NCBI RefSeq assembly: GCF_000153185.1
Contig: NZ_CH724149.1
Span: forward strand, 671,661 to 735,660
Source: Reinekea blandensis MED297
Lineage (GTDB): Bacteria > Pseudomonadota > Gammaproteobacteria > Pseudomonadales > Natronospirillaceae
DNA: 64,000 bases
Reading direction: 5' to 3'
The translations under genes and the position numbers were made by a program. Below the pieces are notes generated by a model. It was not told the DNA's origin. It did not search any database and saw only the letters and a list, made by a program, of their open reading frames with translations. Positions 8,364 through 18,004 of the stretch are shown in pieces (positions within the stretch are counted from its first letter, which is position 1; each line of letters begins with the position of its first letter).

Positions 8364-9830
8364 ATGAAATTTATCGTCAAACTCTTCCCCGAAATTACCA
8401 TAAAAACGCGTCCGGTTCGCAAGCTGTTGGTTAAGCAGCTGACACAGAATATCCGAAACGTGTTGTTAAAAATCAGCGATGATGTGCGGATCCGGAACCA
8501 GTGGGATGCCATTGAGGTCTGGACGCGAGACGGTGCTTCTGACTCGGTCAATGATGATGTGTACGGTGCGTTGGAATGTATACCGGGCATTGCACATGTG
8601 AATCGTGTTCGGGAGTTTCCGCTCGGGGACTTTGACGATATCGTTGAAAATACCCGCGAAGTCTGGGGCGAGGCGCTGCAGGGAAAAACTTTCGTTGTCC
8701 GGGTAAAGCGTACCGGGCAGCACGATTTTACATCGGTTGAGGCTGAACGGTATGTTGGCGGCGGTTTGAATAAGCTCACCGACGCCAAGGGCGTCGACCT
8801 GCATCAGCCTGATGTGACCATTCGGTTGGAGATTAAACACAATCGCCTGTTTGTCATCGACCGACGCCGGCCGGGACTCGGAGGCTTTCCACTGGGCTCC
8901 GCCGACAGTACGCTGACGCTGGTCAGTGGCGGCTTTGATTCCACGGTCGCGGCCTATCAGATGATTCGCCGCGGTGTTAAAACCCATTTCCTGTTTTTTA
9001 ATCTGGGCGGTGCGGCGCATGAGAACGGTGTTAAAGAGGTAATCTACTATCTCTGGAAAAAATACGGCAGTTCGCACAAAGTTCAGTTTGTCTCAGTACC
9101 TTTTGAAGGCGTTGTAGAAAATATCCTTGAGTCGGTCGAAGATCGCTACATGGGTGTTGTTCTGAAACGGATGATGATGCGCGCCGCCAACCAGGTCAGT
9201 GATCGGTTGAAGCTCGACTCTTATGTTACTGGTGAAGCTCTGTCGCAGGTGTCCAGTCAGACGATGATGAATCAGCGCTTGATTGATGATGTGGCGGATC
9301 GGTTGGTGATTCGACCCCTGGCGGTCACCGATAAGCATGACATTGTCACTATCGCGCGCCAAATTGGTGCAGCCAGCTTTGTGGAGCGCATCCCGGAATA
9401 CTGCGGTGTGATTTCCAGAAAACCGAATGCGGCCTGCAAGCGACACGATCTCGAAGCGGCGGAGTCCGCGTTTGACATGACTGTGCTGACTGCAGCCTTG
9501 GAGCAGGCTAAAGTTGAGTCGATTGATCGCATGGTATGGGAGCCGACCATCGATATGGAGCAGGCGCTGAATCAGTCTCTCGATCAGGCTCATGCTGTGA
9601 TCATCGATGTGCGCCACCCCCACGAGACCGAATCAGCGCCGTTTGATGCGCCCGGACACGAGGTCATTCAGTTGCCGTTTTACAGTCTGAACCGGAAGTT
9701 TGGTGAGCTGGATCAGTCCCGCCAATATCTGCTGTACTGCGACAAAGGGGTAATGAGTAAAATGCATGCGCTGCATCTGGCCGATGCCGGCTTCCGGAAT
9801 GTTGGTGTTTATCGACAGCCTCAGGATTGA
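8364..9830 (+). CDS. thiI: tRNA 4-thiouridine synthase / thiamine sulfur carrier enzyme with rhodanese domain
   Basis: This 488-residue ThiI makes 4-thiouridine at tRNA position 8 and supplies sulfur for the thiamine thiazole. The start chosen is ATG 8364 (MKFIVKLFPEITIKTRPVR), which begins exactly where the ferredoxin-like/THUMP region does in the family. The PP-loop is LVSGGFDSTVAAYQ. Cys in PEYCGVISRK is the equivalent of the partner cysteine. The C-terminal rhodanese domain has IDVRHPHETESAPF and YCDKGVMS, with the persulfide Cys459. It ends 10 bp inside the tail of the convergent PAS-GGDEF gene. Confidence 0.96.
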   Translation: MKFIVKLFPEITIKTRPVRKLLVKQLTQNIRNVLLKISDDVRIRNQWDAIEVWTRDGASDSVNDDVYGALECIPGIAHVNRVREFPLGDFDDIVENTREVWGEALQGKTFVVRVKRTGQHDFTSVEAERYVGGGLNKLTDAKGVDLHQPDVTIRLEIKHNRLFVIDRRRPGLGGFPLGSADSTLTLVSGGFDSTVAAYQMIRRGVKTHFLFFNLGGAAHENGVKEVIYYLWKKYGSSHKVQFVSVPFEGVVENILESVEDRYMGVVLKRMMMRAANQVSDRLKLDSYVTGEALSQVSSQTMMNQRLIDDVADRLVIRPLAVTDKHDIVTIARQIGAASFVERIPEYCGVISRKPNAACKRHDLEAAESAFDMTVLTAALEQAKVESIDRMVWEPTIDMEQALNQSLDQAHAVIIDVRHPHETESAPFDAPGHEVIQLPFYSLNRKFGELDQSRQYLLYCDKGVMSKMHALHLADAGFRNVGVYRQPQD

Positions 9831-12559
9831 CTCGATTCCGGATCGGACAGATTAATCTGGAACGTTCCCTTTTCGCCGGACTTGACGGTATACAGGGCCT
9901 GATCTGCACGAGCATAGAGGTTTTCAAAGGTATCCTCTTCGCTCGTCATTAAGGCAATACCGACGCTGCAGGCCGATTGCAGGGTGTGCTTTTTCCATGT
10001 GAACGGGCGGTTGATGCTGTCTCCGATTTTCTCGGCCAACTTGTGGGCTTGTGATGGCTCGGCAATCATCGCGATGATGATGAACTCATCGCCACCCAGT
10101 CGTGCCACGGTATCACTGGCCCGAATGGTGCCCTGCAATCGTTGGGCAATGTCAATGAGTAAGGCATCGCCCGCCGGATGGCCGTGACGGTCATTAATAT
10201 CCTTGAAATCGTCCAGGTCGATGACCATCAGGGCGACTTGATTGTTGTCTCGTCTGGCCTGACCGGAAATCTGCTGGAACCGGTCTTTCATCAACAATCG
10301 ATTGGGCAGCTTCGTCAATGGATCGTGGAACGCCAGCTGTTGATAGGTGTCGCGGGCAGACTCTAACGAACGCTGCTGTTTAATAAACTCACTGATGTCC
10401 TGAATGGCACCGTAAACATAAGGTGTGCCCTGGTCTTCGAAACCAAGCTGGGCGGAAACGCGAACCCAGCGCTCGGGTGAAAAACCTGCCAGCTTCATCT
10501 CAATGGTTTCAGAGCTGCCGGTTTTGTAGACCCTCTGTACCCGTCGTATGGCTTCCTCTTCAGAGTTGACATCGAAGAGTTTGGCGATGTTTCGCACGGA
10601 CGTATGAAAAGAGCGGGGGATGGACAGCAGCTGAAAGGTTTCTTCTGTCAGTGTGAACAGCATGTCTTTGACGTTCAGCTCCCATCCACCAACTCTGGAC
10701 ATGCGACTGGTTTGTTGCAGCATGTTTTCACTGTGTTGCAGGCGTCGCAGCGTTTCCTTCAGCTCTGAGATGTCCCGGATAATGACCCAGCTGCCGGTGA
10801 TGTTCCCTGTCTCGCCGCGGACAGAGCTGGCTCGCAAAGTGATCGGGACCAGGCTGCCGTCTTTTCTCAGCACTTCTTTTTCAAAGATATCGGTGTAGCC
10901 CCGTGTGGCGATCTGTTCGGCCATAAGTCTGTCGGCTTCTTCCCACCCGGGAGGGGTGAAGTCATGGTACGTCAGATGACGGAGCTCTTCCTGGCTGTAA
11001 CCGACCAGATCAAGATAAGCACGATTGGCGTAGCGCAGTTCATCCGTCTGCGTCCAGAAGGCAATGGCGTCAATGCTGTTGCTGAACAGGGATCGGAAAC
11101 GTCGCTCGGCATTGGCCAGGGAGCTGATCAGCTTATGTTGCACGGACGCATCCCGCATGATCGTCCAGATGGCTTCGGGTTGGCCGCGGTGGTTCCTGAT
11201 CAGGCAGCGACGAACCGATACCGGTACATCCGGGAGATCAGTGCGGGTTATTCGCTGTTCATACAGATCGGTATGACCCTGCTTCAATAACATCGGGCGA
11301 TGCAGGCGTTGTTCCAGCTGGGCGTCCTCGCGGCGAACAAACTGATGGAAGTCAGTGCCAATCAGGGCTTCCGGCTCGGCTTGCAGCAGCTCGCCCAAAG
11401 CGGGGTTTACCATCAGAACCCGGTTATTAAGGTCGGTCAGGACGATCGGATCCTGATTGTCCGTCAAAAAGCGTTGTAAGTAACGTTCGCGGTTAATGGC
11501 GTCCCGACTGTCGGGCTTTATGGGTTGGATAAAGTTCCAGGCGCCGGCGTACTGACCATCGGCATCGGTATCTGATACCAGCTGCACCTGAACATCGACG
11601 ATTTGCCCATCGCCCCGGACGAGTTGCTTTTCGAAAGGTAGGCTGAAACCGGACTGAACAAATTGCTGTGCATCGTCTTTTGACAGCTCGTAGCTGCCCG
11701 GAGCGTTGAAGCGAGTGAAGGGTTGCCCGATGATGTCATCGCGACTGCGCTTCAGCAATTCAGCAAACTGACGGTTGGCATCCACAAATCGTCCGTCAGC
11801 TGAGACCAGGGCAACACCATTGGTGTTTTCATTAAAGCGTTGGTTGAGATGGCCCGATCCCTGTTGCAGAGCCTTATCGAGTGGATTAATACCGACCCAG
11901 AAAAGCTGCTGTCCAAAATGCTCAATCGATGTAACTGCGATGTGTGCCGGTTGATCCGGATTGCGTATCAATTGCGCTTCGGCACTGAGTGATCGAGATC
12001 GAAGCAGCCAGTTCTGGAAACTGCCCTCAACGCTGATGATTTCGTGGATTTTTACCGACTCGTCGCTCTGAATAGCGGTTAACTGTGCGAACGTTGAGTT
12101 TGAACTTAAAACCCTGAACGTTTCATCAAACAAACCGATGCCAATCTGGTTGTTATCAAATAACTGATGCCAGGCGGATGGGGGCAAGGAGCGTTCGAAG
12201 CTGGCGGTTGATTCGAAAACGATTCGGTAACCCGTCAGCTGGCGCTGGATCGTCAACGGATAGATGGTAATCAGGTTCAATGGATTGAGGCTGATGCCGT
12301 CGTCAAACGATGCCTCGCCGCGGATTTGTGTTGGCCGATGCATCGATGACAAACCGATATGCCACTGTTGTTCCCGGTTGTAAGCGCTTGAGGTGATGTG
12401 AAGCGTTTGACCAACAACACGATCCGTCAGTCCAGAGCAGGTTTCCAGCAATGCGTCGCTGATACCGATGATACGGCCGCTGGTGTCGCAAAGCAGTGCT
12501 TTGTCGTCACTGTTCAGAAAAGCTGCGGCGAAAGCCGGATGATTCAGATCCGCGACCAT
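9821..12559 (-). CDS. Multi-PAS diguanylate cyclase
   Basis: This roughly 912-residue cytoplasmic sensor has no membrane segment or signal peptide. About five tandem PAS/PAC modules fill residues 1-740; repeated signatures are GIGLFDETFRVLSSN, VALVSADGRFVDAN, VLTDLNNRVLMVNPALGELL and ELRYANRAYLDLVGYSQEEL, with PAC tails such as GSWVIIRDISELK. The C-terminal GGDEF domain has an intact RLGGDEF active site (residues 822-826) and an RASD inhibitory I-site five residues before it, so it should make cyclic di-GMP and be product-inhibited. ATG 12559 is preferred; a TTG at 12586 adds nine residues. It lies downstream of secB, 45 bp from its stop, suggesting read-through from the secB operon. Confidence 0.9.
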   Translation of the reverse strand: MVADLNHPAFAAAFLNSDDKALLCDTSGRIIGISDALLETCSGLTDRVVGQTLHITSSAYNREQQWHIGLSSMHRPTQIRGEASFDDGISLNPLNLITIYPLTIQRQLTGYRIVFESTASFERSLPPSAWHQLFDNNQIGIGLFDETFRVLSSNSTFAQLTAIQSDESVKIHEIISVEGSFQNWLLRSRSLSAEAQLIRNPDQPAHIAVTSIEHFGQQLFWVGINPLDKALQQGSGHLNQRFNENTNGVALVSADGRFVDANRQFAELLKRSRDDIIGQPFTRFNAPGSYELSKDDAQQFVQSGFSLPFEKQLVRGDGQIVDVQVQLVSDTDADGQYAGAWNFIQPIKPDSRDAINRERYLQRFLTDNQDPIVLTDLNNRVLMVNPALGELLQAEPEALIGTDFHQFVRREDAQLEQRLHRPMLLKQGHTDLYEQRITRTDLPDVPVSVRRCLIRNHRGQPEAIWTIMRDASVQHKLISSLANAERRFRSLFSNSIDAIAFWTQTDELRYANRAYLDLVGYSQEELRHLTYHDFTPPGWEEADRLMAEQIATRGYTDIFEKEVLRKDGSLVPITLRASSVRGETGNITGSWVIIRDISELKETLRRLQHSENMLQQTSRMSRVGGWELNVKDMLFTLTEETFQLLSIPRSFHTSVRNIAKLFDVNSEEEAIRRVQRVYKTGSSETIEMKLAGFSPERWVRVSAQLGFEDQGTPYVYGAIQDISEFIKQQRSLESARDTYQQLAFHDPLTKLPNRLLMKDRFQQISGQARRDNNQVALMVIDLDDFKDINDRHGHPAGDALLIDIAQRLQGTIRASDTVARLGGDEFIIIAMIAEPSQAHKLAEKIGDSINRPFTWKKHTLQSACSVGIALMTSEEDTFENLYARADQALYTVKSGEKGTFQINLSDPESSQS

Positions 12560-12604
12560 CAGTTGTCTCGTTGTATGGCAGCCCAACGGGCTGCCGAATG
12601 ACTA

Positions 12605-13054
12605 TCAGTTTGCCGTCTGCGCTTCTTCGGCGGCCTTTTTATTCTGCATGTACAGGGCATCGAAATTGACGGGTGCCAGCATCAGGGCAGGGAAGCTGCC
12701 TTTGACAACCGCCGTGTCGATGGCTTCACGCGCGTATGGGAAAAGGATGTTCGGGCAGTAGGCTCCGAGCATCTGATCACGGGTCTCCTGCGGGAAACCA
12801 GACACGCTGAAAATGCCGCCTTGCTGAACTTCGCACAGAAAAGCCGTCTGATCTTCAATTTTGGCCGATACGGTCAGAGTCAGTACCACTTCGAACGCAT
12901 CATTGTCCAGAACGCGAGTAGCCGTATTAAGATCCAGTTTCACCTGAGGCTTCCACTCCTTGCGGAAAATGTCTGGCGCGTTCGGGCTTTCAAATGAGAC
13001 ATCTTTGGTGAAAATACGCTGAATGCCGAATTGGGGTTGTTGTTGTTCAGTCAT
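12605..13054 (-). CDS. secB: Protein-export chaperone SecB
   Basis: At 149 residues this is the standard length for SecB, the cytoplasmic tetrameric chaperone that hands unfolded precursors to SecA. Characteristic stretches are [19 protein letters not shown] at the N-terminus, the acidic beta region, and [20 protein letters not shown] followed by [15 protein letters not shown]. It is third in the minus-strand order rhodanese, grxC, secB, which is the common gammaproteobacterial arrangement. An acidic Gln/Ala-rich C-terminal tail is present but short. Confidence 0.97.
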   Translation of the reverse strand: MTEQQQPQFGIQRIFTKDVSFESPNAPDIFRKEWKPQVKLDLNTATRVLDNDAFEVVLTLTVSAKIEDQTAFLCEVQQGGIFSVSGFPQETRDQMLGAYCPNILFPYAREAIDTAVVKGSFPALMLAPVNFDALYMQNKKAAEEAQTAN

Positions 13055-13138
13055 GGTGACTCCATCGTTTGTGTTTTTATAGCGCCGGCATTCCTTTCTC
13101 CGCCAGCGTCAGGTGTTATGGTTCAGTGCGTTGGTCGG

Positions 13139-13399
13139 TCAGGCCTCTGTCAGCAAGGAATCCAGCTTTTGATTGCGTTCCAGCGTGTACAGCTCATCAC
13201 AACCGCCAATGTGTTCCCCGTTTATCCAGATTTGAGGAACAGTATGGCGTCCGCTTTCCTGCATCATCTGAGCGCGCAATGTCGGATCGCCATCAACAAT
13301 GATTTCCTTAAAAGAAACCTGCTTGGACTCTAAAAGGCGCTTTGCCTGAATGCAAAATGGGCACCATTGGGAAGAGTACATGCGGATATCTGCGCTCAT
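13139..13399 (-). CDS. grxC: Glutaredoxin 3
   Basis: This is an 86-residue glutaredoxin with the dithiol active site CPFC at residues 13-16, the TVPQIWI cis-proline segment and the GGCDEL glutathione-binding motif. It reduces disulfides and glutathione mixed disulfides in the cytoplasm. It sits between the rhodanese gene (8 bp upstream) and secB (about 85 bp downstream) on the same strand, so it is probably co-transcribed with them. Confidence 0.95.
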   Translation of the reverse strand: MSADIRMYSSQWCPFCIQAKRLLESKQVSFKEIIVDGDPTLRAQMMQESGRHTVPQIWINGEHIGGCDELYTLERNQKLDSLLTEA

Positions 13400-13406
13400 A
13401 GTGCCA

Positions 13407-13826
13407 TCAGCCCTTGACCAGCGGCAGGTTCGCGCCTTGCCATTCCATGATGCCGCCCCGAAGCTTGTTCAGTTTGGTAAAGCCGGCTTTGGCAAGGACA
13501 GATCCTGTTGCACCGGCTGTTGTACCGGTTTTGCAGATCAGAATGATCGGTTGATCTTTATAGGCTTCAATTTCAGAGAGGCGTTTCTGGACATCTCTGG
13601 AAGGAATGTTAATCGCGTTCGGCAGGTGACCATTGCGGAAATCTTCTTTTGACCGGATATCGATGACCTTGGCATCTTCTTTATTGATCAGCAGGGTGAC
13701 CTCAGTTGGTGAGATGGCTTTACCACCTCGTGAACCCTCGGAACGGATCAACAGGATCAGCAGGGTGACCCAGATCAGGCTGAGTATCCAATGGTTCAAC
13801 ACAAACTCTAACAATTGCTCTAACAT
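13407..13826 (-). CDS. yibN: Membrane-anchored rhodanese-like protein (YibN type)
   Basis: The ATG at 13826 gives 139 residues with one N-terminal membrane helix (about 8-28, HWILSLIWVTLLILLI) followed by a single rhodanese domain. Its motifs are VIDIRSKEDFRNGHLPNAIN and the active-site loop ILICKTGTTAG with the persulfide-forming Cys. The longer frame from 13874 would put 16 untypical residues before the helix. It is the first gene of the yibN-grxC-secB operon and has a candidate promoter at 13864-13892. Its physiological sulfur acceptor is not known. Confidence 0.92.
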   Translation of the reverse strand: MLEQLLEFVLNHWILSLIWVTLLILLIRSEGSRGGKAISPTEVTLLINKEDAKVIDIRSKEDFRNGHLPNAINIPSRDVQKRLSEIEAYKDQPIILICKTGTTAGATGSVLAKAGFTKLNKLRGGIMEWQGANLPLVKG

Positions 13827-13863
13827 CGATCGATCTCTAGCAGACAAATAAAATTGAGGCGGC

Positions 13864-13892
13864 AGTATACACAACCTGAATTATGGGGTGAA
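13864..13892 (-). promoter_or_regulatory. Candidate promoter of the yibN-grxC-secB operon
   Basis: On the minus strand TTCACC (13887-13892) and TATACT (13864-13869) are separated by 17 bp. The boxes match consensus at four and five of six positions. Initiation would be about 30 bp before the ATG at 13826. Confidence 0.5.
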
Positions 13893-13917
13893 TGCATTCT
13901 GTATGACATTGACCCCT

Positions 13918-13932
13918 GCCAGGAAACCTGGC
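13918..13932. other. Perfect palindromic hairpin in the yibN/gpmI divergent region
   Basis: GCCAGG, AAA, CCTGGC forms a 6-bp perfect dyad in the 236-bp region between the divergent yibN and gpmI starts. There is no U-run for a terminator in either direction. It could be a protein-binding site; no regulator can be named. The rest of this interval holds only weak promoter-like boxes before gpmI. Confidence 0.3.
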
Positions 13933-14062
13933 GGTTTCAAATCAATAAAAGCAGGAAAAAAACAAGGATTCCGCAGCCGTGTCAGACTAAAAACTCGAAA
14001 TGTGCGTATAAATCCGTACACTAGGTTTGTAATTTTCCTACATTTTTGAATGAGGTTGTCAC

Positions 14063-15616
14063 ATGGCGCAGGGTAAACCCGCAATTCTGCTCATCTTAGA
14101 TGGGTTCGGTTACAGTGAAACATCCAAGTCCAATGCGATTGAAAAAGCCAACTCACCGGTTTGGGATCGGCTGTGGTCTGATTACCCCCACACATTGATC
14201 CAAACCTCAGGTATGGCTGTGGGGCTGCCGGATGGGCAGATGGGGAACTCCGAAGTCGGACACATGAACCTTGGCGCGGGTCGGACGGTTTATCAGTCGC
14301 TGACCCGAGTAACCAAAGCCATATCTGATGGTGACTTCTTTGAAAACGAACAGATCGTCAGTGCGGTGGATAAAGCCGTTGCCGGTGGCAAAGCGGTTCA
14401 TATTCTGGGCCTGCTGAGCCCGGGTGGTGTCCACTCGCATGAAGATCACCTGCACGCCATGGTCGACCTGGCGGTCAAACGCAACGCCGATAAAGTCTAT
14501 GTTCATGGCTTCCTTGATGGTCGAGATACGCCTCCGCGCAGCGCCGCCGATTCGATTGAGAAACTGGAAGCGAAACTGGAAAAGCTGGGCGTTGGCGGTA
14601 TTGTCTCTCTGGTCGGCCGTTACTACGCGATGGACCGTGATAATCGCTGGGAGCGGGTGCAGGTTGCCTATGACCTGCTGACCAAAGGTACGGCGGATAT
14701 CGTTGCGGCCACGCCTTTAGATGCGCTGCACGCCGCCTATGATCAAGATAAAGATGACGAGTTCTGCCCGGCGGCTTCTATTCGTGCCGAAAGCACTCAG
14801 CCTGTGACCATTCAGGATGGCGATGCCGTTGTCTTCATGAACTTCCGCCCGGACCGTGCTCGGGAGCTGACGCGGGCCTTTGTCGACAAAGATCTGCAGT
14901 CAGATTTAGACCGCTCAGTCTCTCCTGACTTGGCGGGCTTTGTCAGTTTGACTGAGTACGCGGCCGATATTCCATGTGCGGTAGCTTACCCACCTGAAAA
15001 CCTGCAAAACACTCTGGGTGAAGTGATTTCCGCTCGTGGTGGCAAGCAGTTGCGTATTGCTGAAACTGAAAAGTATGCCCACGTTACGTTCTTCTTCAGC
15101 GGTGGTCAGGAAGCCGAGTTTGATGGCGAAGATCGGATTTTGGTGCCGTCACCTAAAGTGGCAACCTATGATCTTCAGCCTGAAATGAGCGCACCGGAAG
15201 TCACTGAGAAGCTGACTCAGGCGATTCGTGATAAAAAGTACGATCTGATCATCTGCAACTATGCTAATGGTGACATGGTGGGTCATACCGGTGATTTTGA
15301 CGCGGCTGTGAAAGCCGTCGAGGCCTTGGATGAGGCCATCGGCAAGGTGACGGACGCGGCACTTGAAGTGGATGCTGAAGTTCTGATCACGGCGGACCAC
15401 GGTAATGTGGAGCTGATGGTGGATCCGGAAACCGGTGGTGCCGTTACCAGCCATACCACATTCCCGGTGCCACTGGTTTATGTCAGTAAAGAGAATGCTT
15501 CGGCTCAGCTGAAAGATGGGGCCCTGGCTGATATCGCGCCGACGCTGCTGTCCATTCTGAACATTGACAAGCCGGCCGAAATGACGGGCAGCAGTCTCAT
15601 TCAGAAATCGTCATAA
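14063..15616 (+). CDS. gpmI: 2,3-bisphosphoglycerate-independent phosphoglycerate mutase
   Basis: This is a 517-residue manganese-dependent iPGM interconverting 3- and 2-phosphoglycerate in glycolysis and gluconeogenesis. The alkaline-phosphatase-type metal ligands appear in [10 protein letters not shown] and in ITADHGNVE. The phosphoryl-carrying Ser63 lies in [16 protein letters not shown], and the substrate lid and phosphotransferase regions ([30 protein letters not shown]) are intact. A GAGG ribosome-binding site precedes the ATG. It ends at a strong terminator, so it is separated transcriptionally from the envC group that usually follows it. Confidence 0.98.
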   Translation: MAQGKPAILLILDGFGYSETSKSNAIEKANSPVWDRLWSDYPHTLIQTSGMAVGLPDGQMGNSEVGHMNLGAGRTVYQSLTRVTKAISDGDFFENEQIVSAVDKAVAGGKAVHILGLLSPGGVHSHEDHLHAMVDLAVKRNADKVYVHGFLDGRDTPPRSAADSIEKLEAKLEKLGVGGIVSLVGRYYAMDRDNRWERVQVAYDLLTKGTADIVAATPLDALHAAYDQDKDDEFCPAASIRAESTQPVTIQDGDAVVFMNFRPDRARELTRAFVDKDLQSDLDRSVSPDLAGFVSLTEYAADIPCAVAYPPENLQNTLGEVISARGGKQLRIAETEKYAHVTFFFSGGQEAEFDGEDRILVPSPKVATYDLQPEMSAPEVTEKLTQAIRDKKYDLIICNYANGDMVGHTGDFDAAVKAVEALDEAIGKVTDAALEVDAEVLITADHGNVELMVDPETGGAVTSHTTFPVPLVYVSKENASAQLKDGALADIAPTLLSILNIDKPAEMTGSSLIQKSS

Positions 15617-15635
15617 AACGATCACGTTACTGCGG

Positions 15636-15667
15636 AAAAAGCCGGATCACAGTGTCCGGCTTTTTTG
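15636..15667 (+). terminator. Intrinsic terminator of gpmI
   Basis: GCCGGA (15641-15646) pairs with TCCGGC (15655-15660) around an 8-nt loop. The stem is extended by A-U pairs from the flanking A-run and the following six T residues. Confidence 0.85.
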
Positions 15668-15834
15668 TGCCAGTCAGATTCCAATCGATATTGTGTTTGC
15701 AAGGAATAGCGGAGTGACGGTCGGCGGAGCCGAATGGGAGCTAAAACAGAGAGTGAGGGTTTTCAGGCGGTTTGCACAGACAGCATCCCTGCTGGCCTAT
15801 GTGCACTGTTGTGGGGCGAAAAATATTGAGTTGT

Positions 15835-16188
15835 TCAGGAACTGACCACCCGGCCACGGTAAATTCGTTTAGGGGTCGCTTCCGATTTTTGATGGTGAGC
15901 GCTGGATTCAGACGTCATTTTTTCAAACAATGTTATGCCTCGATATTGCCTGACTGAGGCTTGCCCCTGACTGTCTTCATCGGTCAAGACGTCGATCCAG
16001 GGGTCGCCGGCAAGTTCACAGATTTCACGGATCAACGCCTTCATAACGGCGTCGTCGGTCTTATGAAACAATTTGCCGAGCTCGTCAAACAGATCCGGAT
16101 TGGCCATCTTCAGGGTTGGTTTCAGCTCCGAAGGGGCACGGCGGCGGATTTCTTTGGCAAGGTCGATCATGGCTTTGGTAAATGTCAT
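15835..16188 (-). CDS. Hypothetical protein with two YRG motifs
   Basis: This small, acidic and basic, mostly helical protein of 117 residues starts at ATG 16188. I do not recognise the family. The N-terminal half is predicted helical (KAMIDLAKEIRRRAP, then ALIREICELAGDPWIDVL). The C-terminal part has YRG twice, in RQYRGITL and KRIYRGRV, the latter close to the C-terminus. There is no signal peptide or membrane segment. It stands alone on the minus strand between gpmI and the Nudix gene, where many relatives have gpmI directly next to envC. Its base composition resembles its neighbours. Existence is supported by frame length and amino acid make-up only. Confidence 0.6.
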   Translation of the reverse strand: MTFTKAMIDLAKEIRRRAPSELKPTLKMANPDLFDELGKLFHKTDDAVMKALIREICELAGDPWIDVLTDEDSQGQASVRQYRGITLFEKMTSESSAHHQKSEATPKRIYRGRVVSS

Positions 16189-16317
16189 GGGTTATGCCTG
16201 TTCTTGTTATGACTCCATACTAAAGGGTGCAGGTAGCGTGCCATTCGTTATTCATTCACCTGATCGTCTGCCTGTGTCAGAATAAGAGATCGGCATTATT
16301 ACCCAGGAAACGTTCTT

Positions 16318-16782
16318 ATGATCCCACTTTGTCCCGATGCGGCGAGCTGTGTTGTGCTTCGGTCATTGGATAAGGGCCAGACTCAGATACTGTTGTTAAA
16401 ACGGTGCGAGGCGGATGGTGGTTTTTGGAGTCATGTTGGAGGCGGCGTTCATGCGGGGGAAACGGCGGTGCAGGCTGTGCTTCGTGAACTCTATGAAGAA
16501 ACCGGGTTACGACCAGAGCGACTCTACAATGCCGAGTATCTCGAGCAGTTTTATCAGGTCGAACAGAACCGGATTCTGGTGATGCCGGTTTTTGTGGTGT
16601 TTGTGGCTGGGGATGCCAATGTTGTCCTGAACGATGAACACACAGATTTTACCTGGTGTGCGTTTTCACAAGCGCTGGAACGCGTACCTTTTCACGGGCA
16701 AAGACAGCTCTATGAACACGTCTGGCGATTGTTTGTTGAGCGCTCAGCGCCATCCTGGTTGCGGATACCCTGTGGATCGTAA
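16318..16782 (+). CDS. Nudix hydrolase (NudB/MutT-like)
   Basis: This 154-residue protein carries a complete Nudix box, G-x5-E-x7-RE-U-x-EE-x-G-U, read from GGVHAGETAVQAVLRELYEE onward to TGL. It should hydrolyse a nucleoside diphosphate linked to another moiety, using Mg2+. The FWSHVGG lead-in and the EHTDFTWCAF segment after the box resemble dihydroneopterin-triphosphate pyrophosphatase (NudB/FolQ), but the substrate is not certain. Its stop overlaps the likely envC start region, so the two genes may be translationally linked. Confidence 0.87.
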   Translation: MIPLCPDAASCVVLRSLDKGQTQILLLKRCEADGGFWSHVGGGVHAGETAVQAVLRELYEETGLRPERLYNAEYLEQFYQVEQNRILVMPVFVVFVAGDANVVLNDEHTDFTWCAFSQALERVPFHGQRQLYEHVWRLFVERSAPSWLRIPCGS

Positions 16783-17962
16783 ACCTATCCTGGCTCATGC
16801 TTTCATATCTTGTTTCCTAACGCTTAAAGGCATCGCTTTGGCTTTAGGCTTGTCGCTGGCTGTCTCAGCGGTCTTTGCTGATGACCTTACCGAGTCTCAA
16901 GCGCGGCTCGAGCAAATCAATGCTTCATTGCAGTCCCTGCAGGCTGAACTGAAACAGTTTCAGGTCGAAACCGATGCCCAGCGGCGGGCACTGGCGGAAA
17001 CTGAAACTTCCATTGGCCGGCTGACCCAATCTTTGAACGAAACTCGTAACCGAATGGCCGAACTGAACCAAGCGTTGGAGCAGTTGGCTGCGGAATCGGC
17101 AGATCTGGAACGTCGACTTCTTGAAAAGGCGGACGACATTGCCGCGCTTTTACGCCTTGCTTACAAGCAAAAGAATCAGCCGCTCATTAAACTCCTGCTT
17201 TCCGGTGAGCGTCCCGAAGAGTTATCCAGGCATCTGTACTATCTGTCGGTGCTGACCCGGGAGCAACAGAAACAAATTGAACAGTGGGTGGCCGAACAGT
17301 CTCGGTTAGCCGAAGTGAAGGACGCTCGAGAGCGTTCATTGCAACAACTGGAAGACCAGGAACAACAGCTGGTGGCGCAGCAGGCGGATCTTGAACAGCA
17401 AAAGAACCGTCGTGCTCAGGTAGTCGCTAATCTTCAGGCGCAGGCTGAACAGACAGACGATGAAATTGCCCGGATGGTCTCCGAGCGTGAGCGGGTCACC
17501 GAACTGATCACAGAACTTGAAGCCCAACTGGCGTCACGTGATCTCAATTTTGCCGGCGCTGAGCCGGTCGAAGAGGCCCGCGGCAGCCTGCCCTGGCCGG
17601 TTGATGGACGCTTGATGAATCGCTATGGTCGAGCCATTAATCAGTCCGGGTTAACCTGGCAGGGGTGGTTGTTGGCTGCTGATGAAGGGGAACCGGTGCG
17701 GGCGGTTCATGGTGGCCGGATTATCTTTGCGGACTTTTTCAAATCAAATGGTCTGCTGATCATCATTGATCACGGTGATGGCGTCTGGACCCTGTATGGC
17801 CGGAATCAGGCTTTGTTGCGAGATGTCGGCAGCTGGGTAGAGCCTGGCGATACCATTGCGCAGGTGGGCCGGTCCGGTGGCTACAACGAAAGCGGACTAT
17901 ACTTTGAAGTCCGGCTCGACGGAGAGCCTCAGAATCCGGCAAACTGGCTACAGAACAGGTAA
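16772..17962 (+). CDS. envC: Murein hydrolase activator EnvC
   Basis: This periplasmic activator of the division amidases has a signal peptide ending near AVSAVFA, a long coiled coil (about residues 35-280, rich in Glu/Gln/Leu) and a C-terminal LytM/M23 domain. The LytM domain is degenerate as expected for EnvC: the zinc-ligand positions read LYGRN instead of HAH, and LYFEVR instead of LHFEIR, so it should not cleave peptidoglycan itself. The start is uncertain. GTG 16772 overlaps the Nudix stop by 11 bp and gives a plausible signal peptide; ATG 16712 or an internal TTG are alternatives. It is followed 42 bp later by ctpA. Confidence 0.9.
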   Translation: MDRKPILAHAFISCFLTLKGIALALGLSLAVSAVFADDLTESQARLEQINASLQSLQAELKQFQVETDAQRRALAETETSIGRLTQSLNETRNRMAELNQALEQLAAESADLERRLLEKADDIAALLRLAYKQKNQPLIKLLLSGERPEELSRHLYYLSVLTREQQKQIEQWVAEQSRLAEVKDARERSLQQLEDQEQQLVAQQADLEQQKNRRAQVVANLQAQAEQTDDEIARMVSERERVTELITELEAQLASRDLNFAGAEPVEEARGSLPWPVDGRLMNRYGRAINQSGLTWQGWLLAADEGEPVRAVHGGRIIFADFFKSNGLLIIIDHGDGVWTLYGRNQALLRDVGSWVEPGDTIAQVGRSGGYNESGLYFEVRLDGEPQNPANWLQNR

Positions 17963-18004
17963 AACATGACCTCAATTGAACAGAAGAACTGGAAAGGAAC
18001 ACTT

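Noticed and set aside
15617-15834. Possible gene in the gap after gpmI
   Set aside because: Only a terminator and a short 61-codon frame without a ribosome-binding site; nothing supports a gene.
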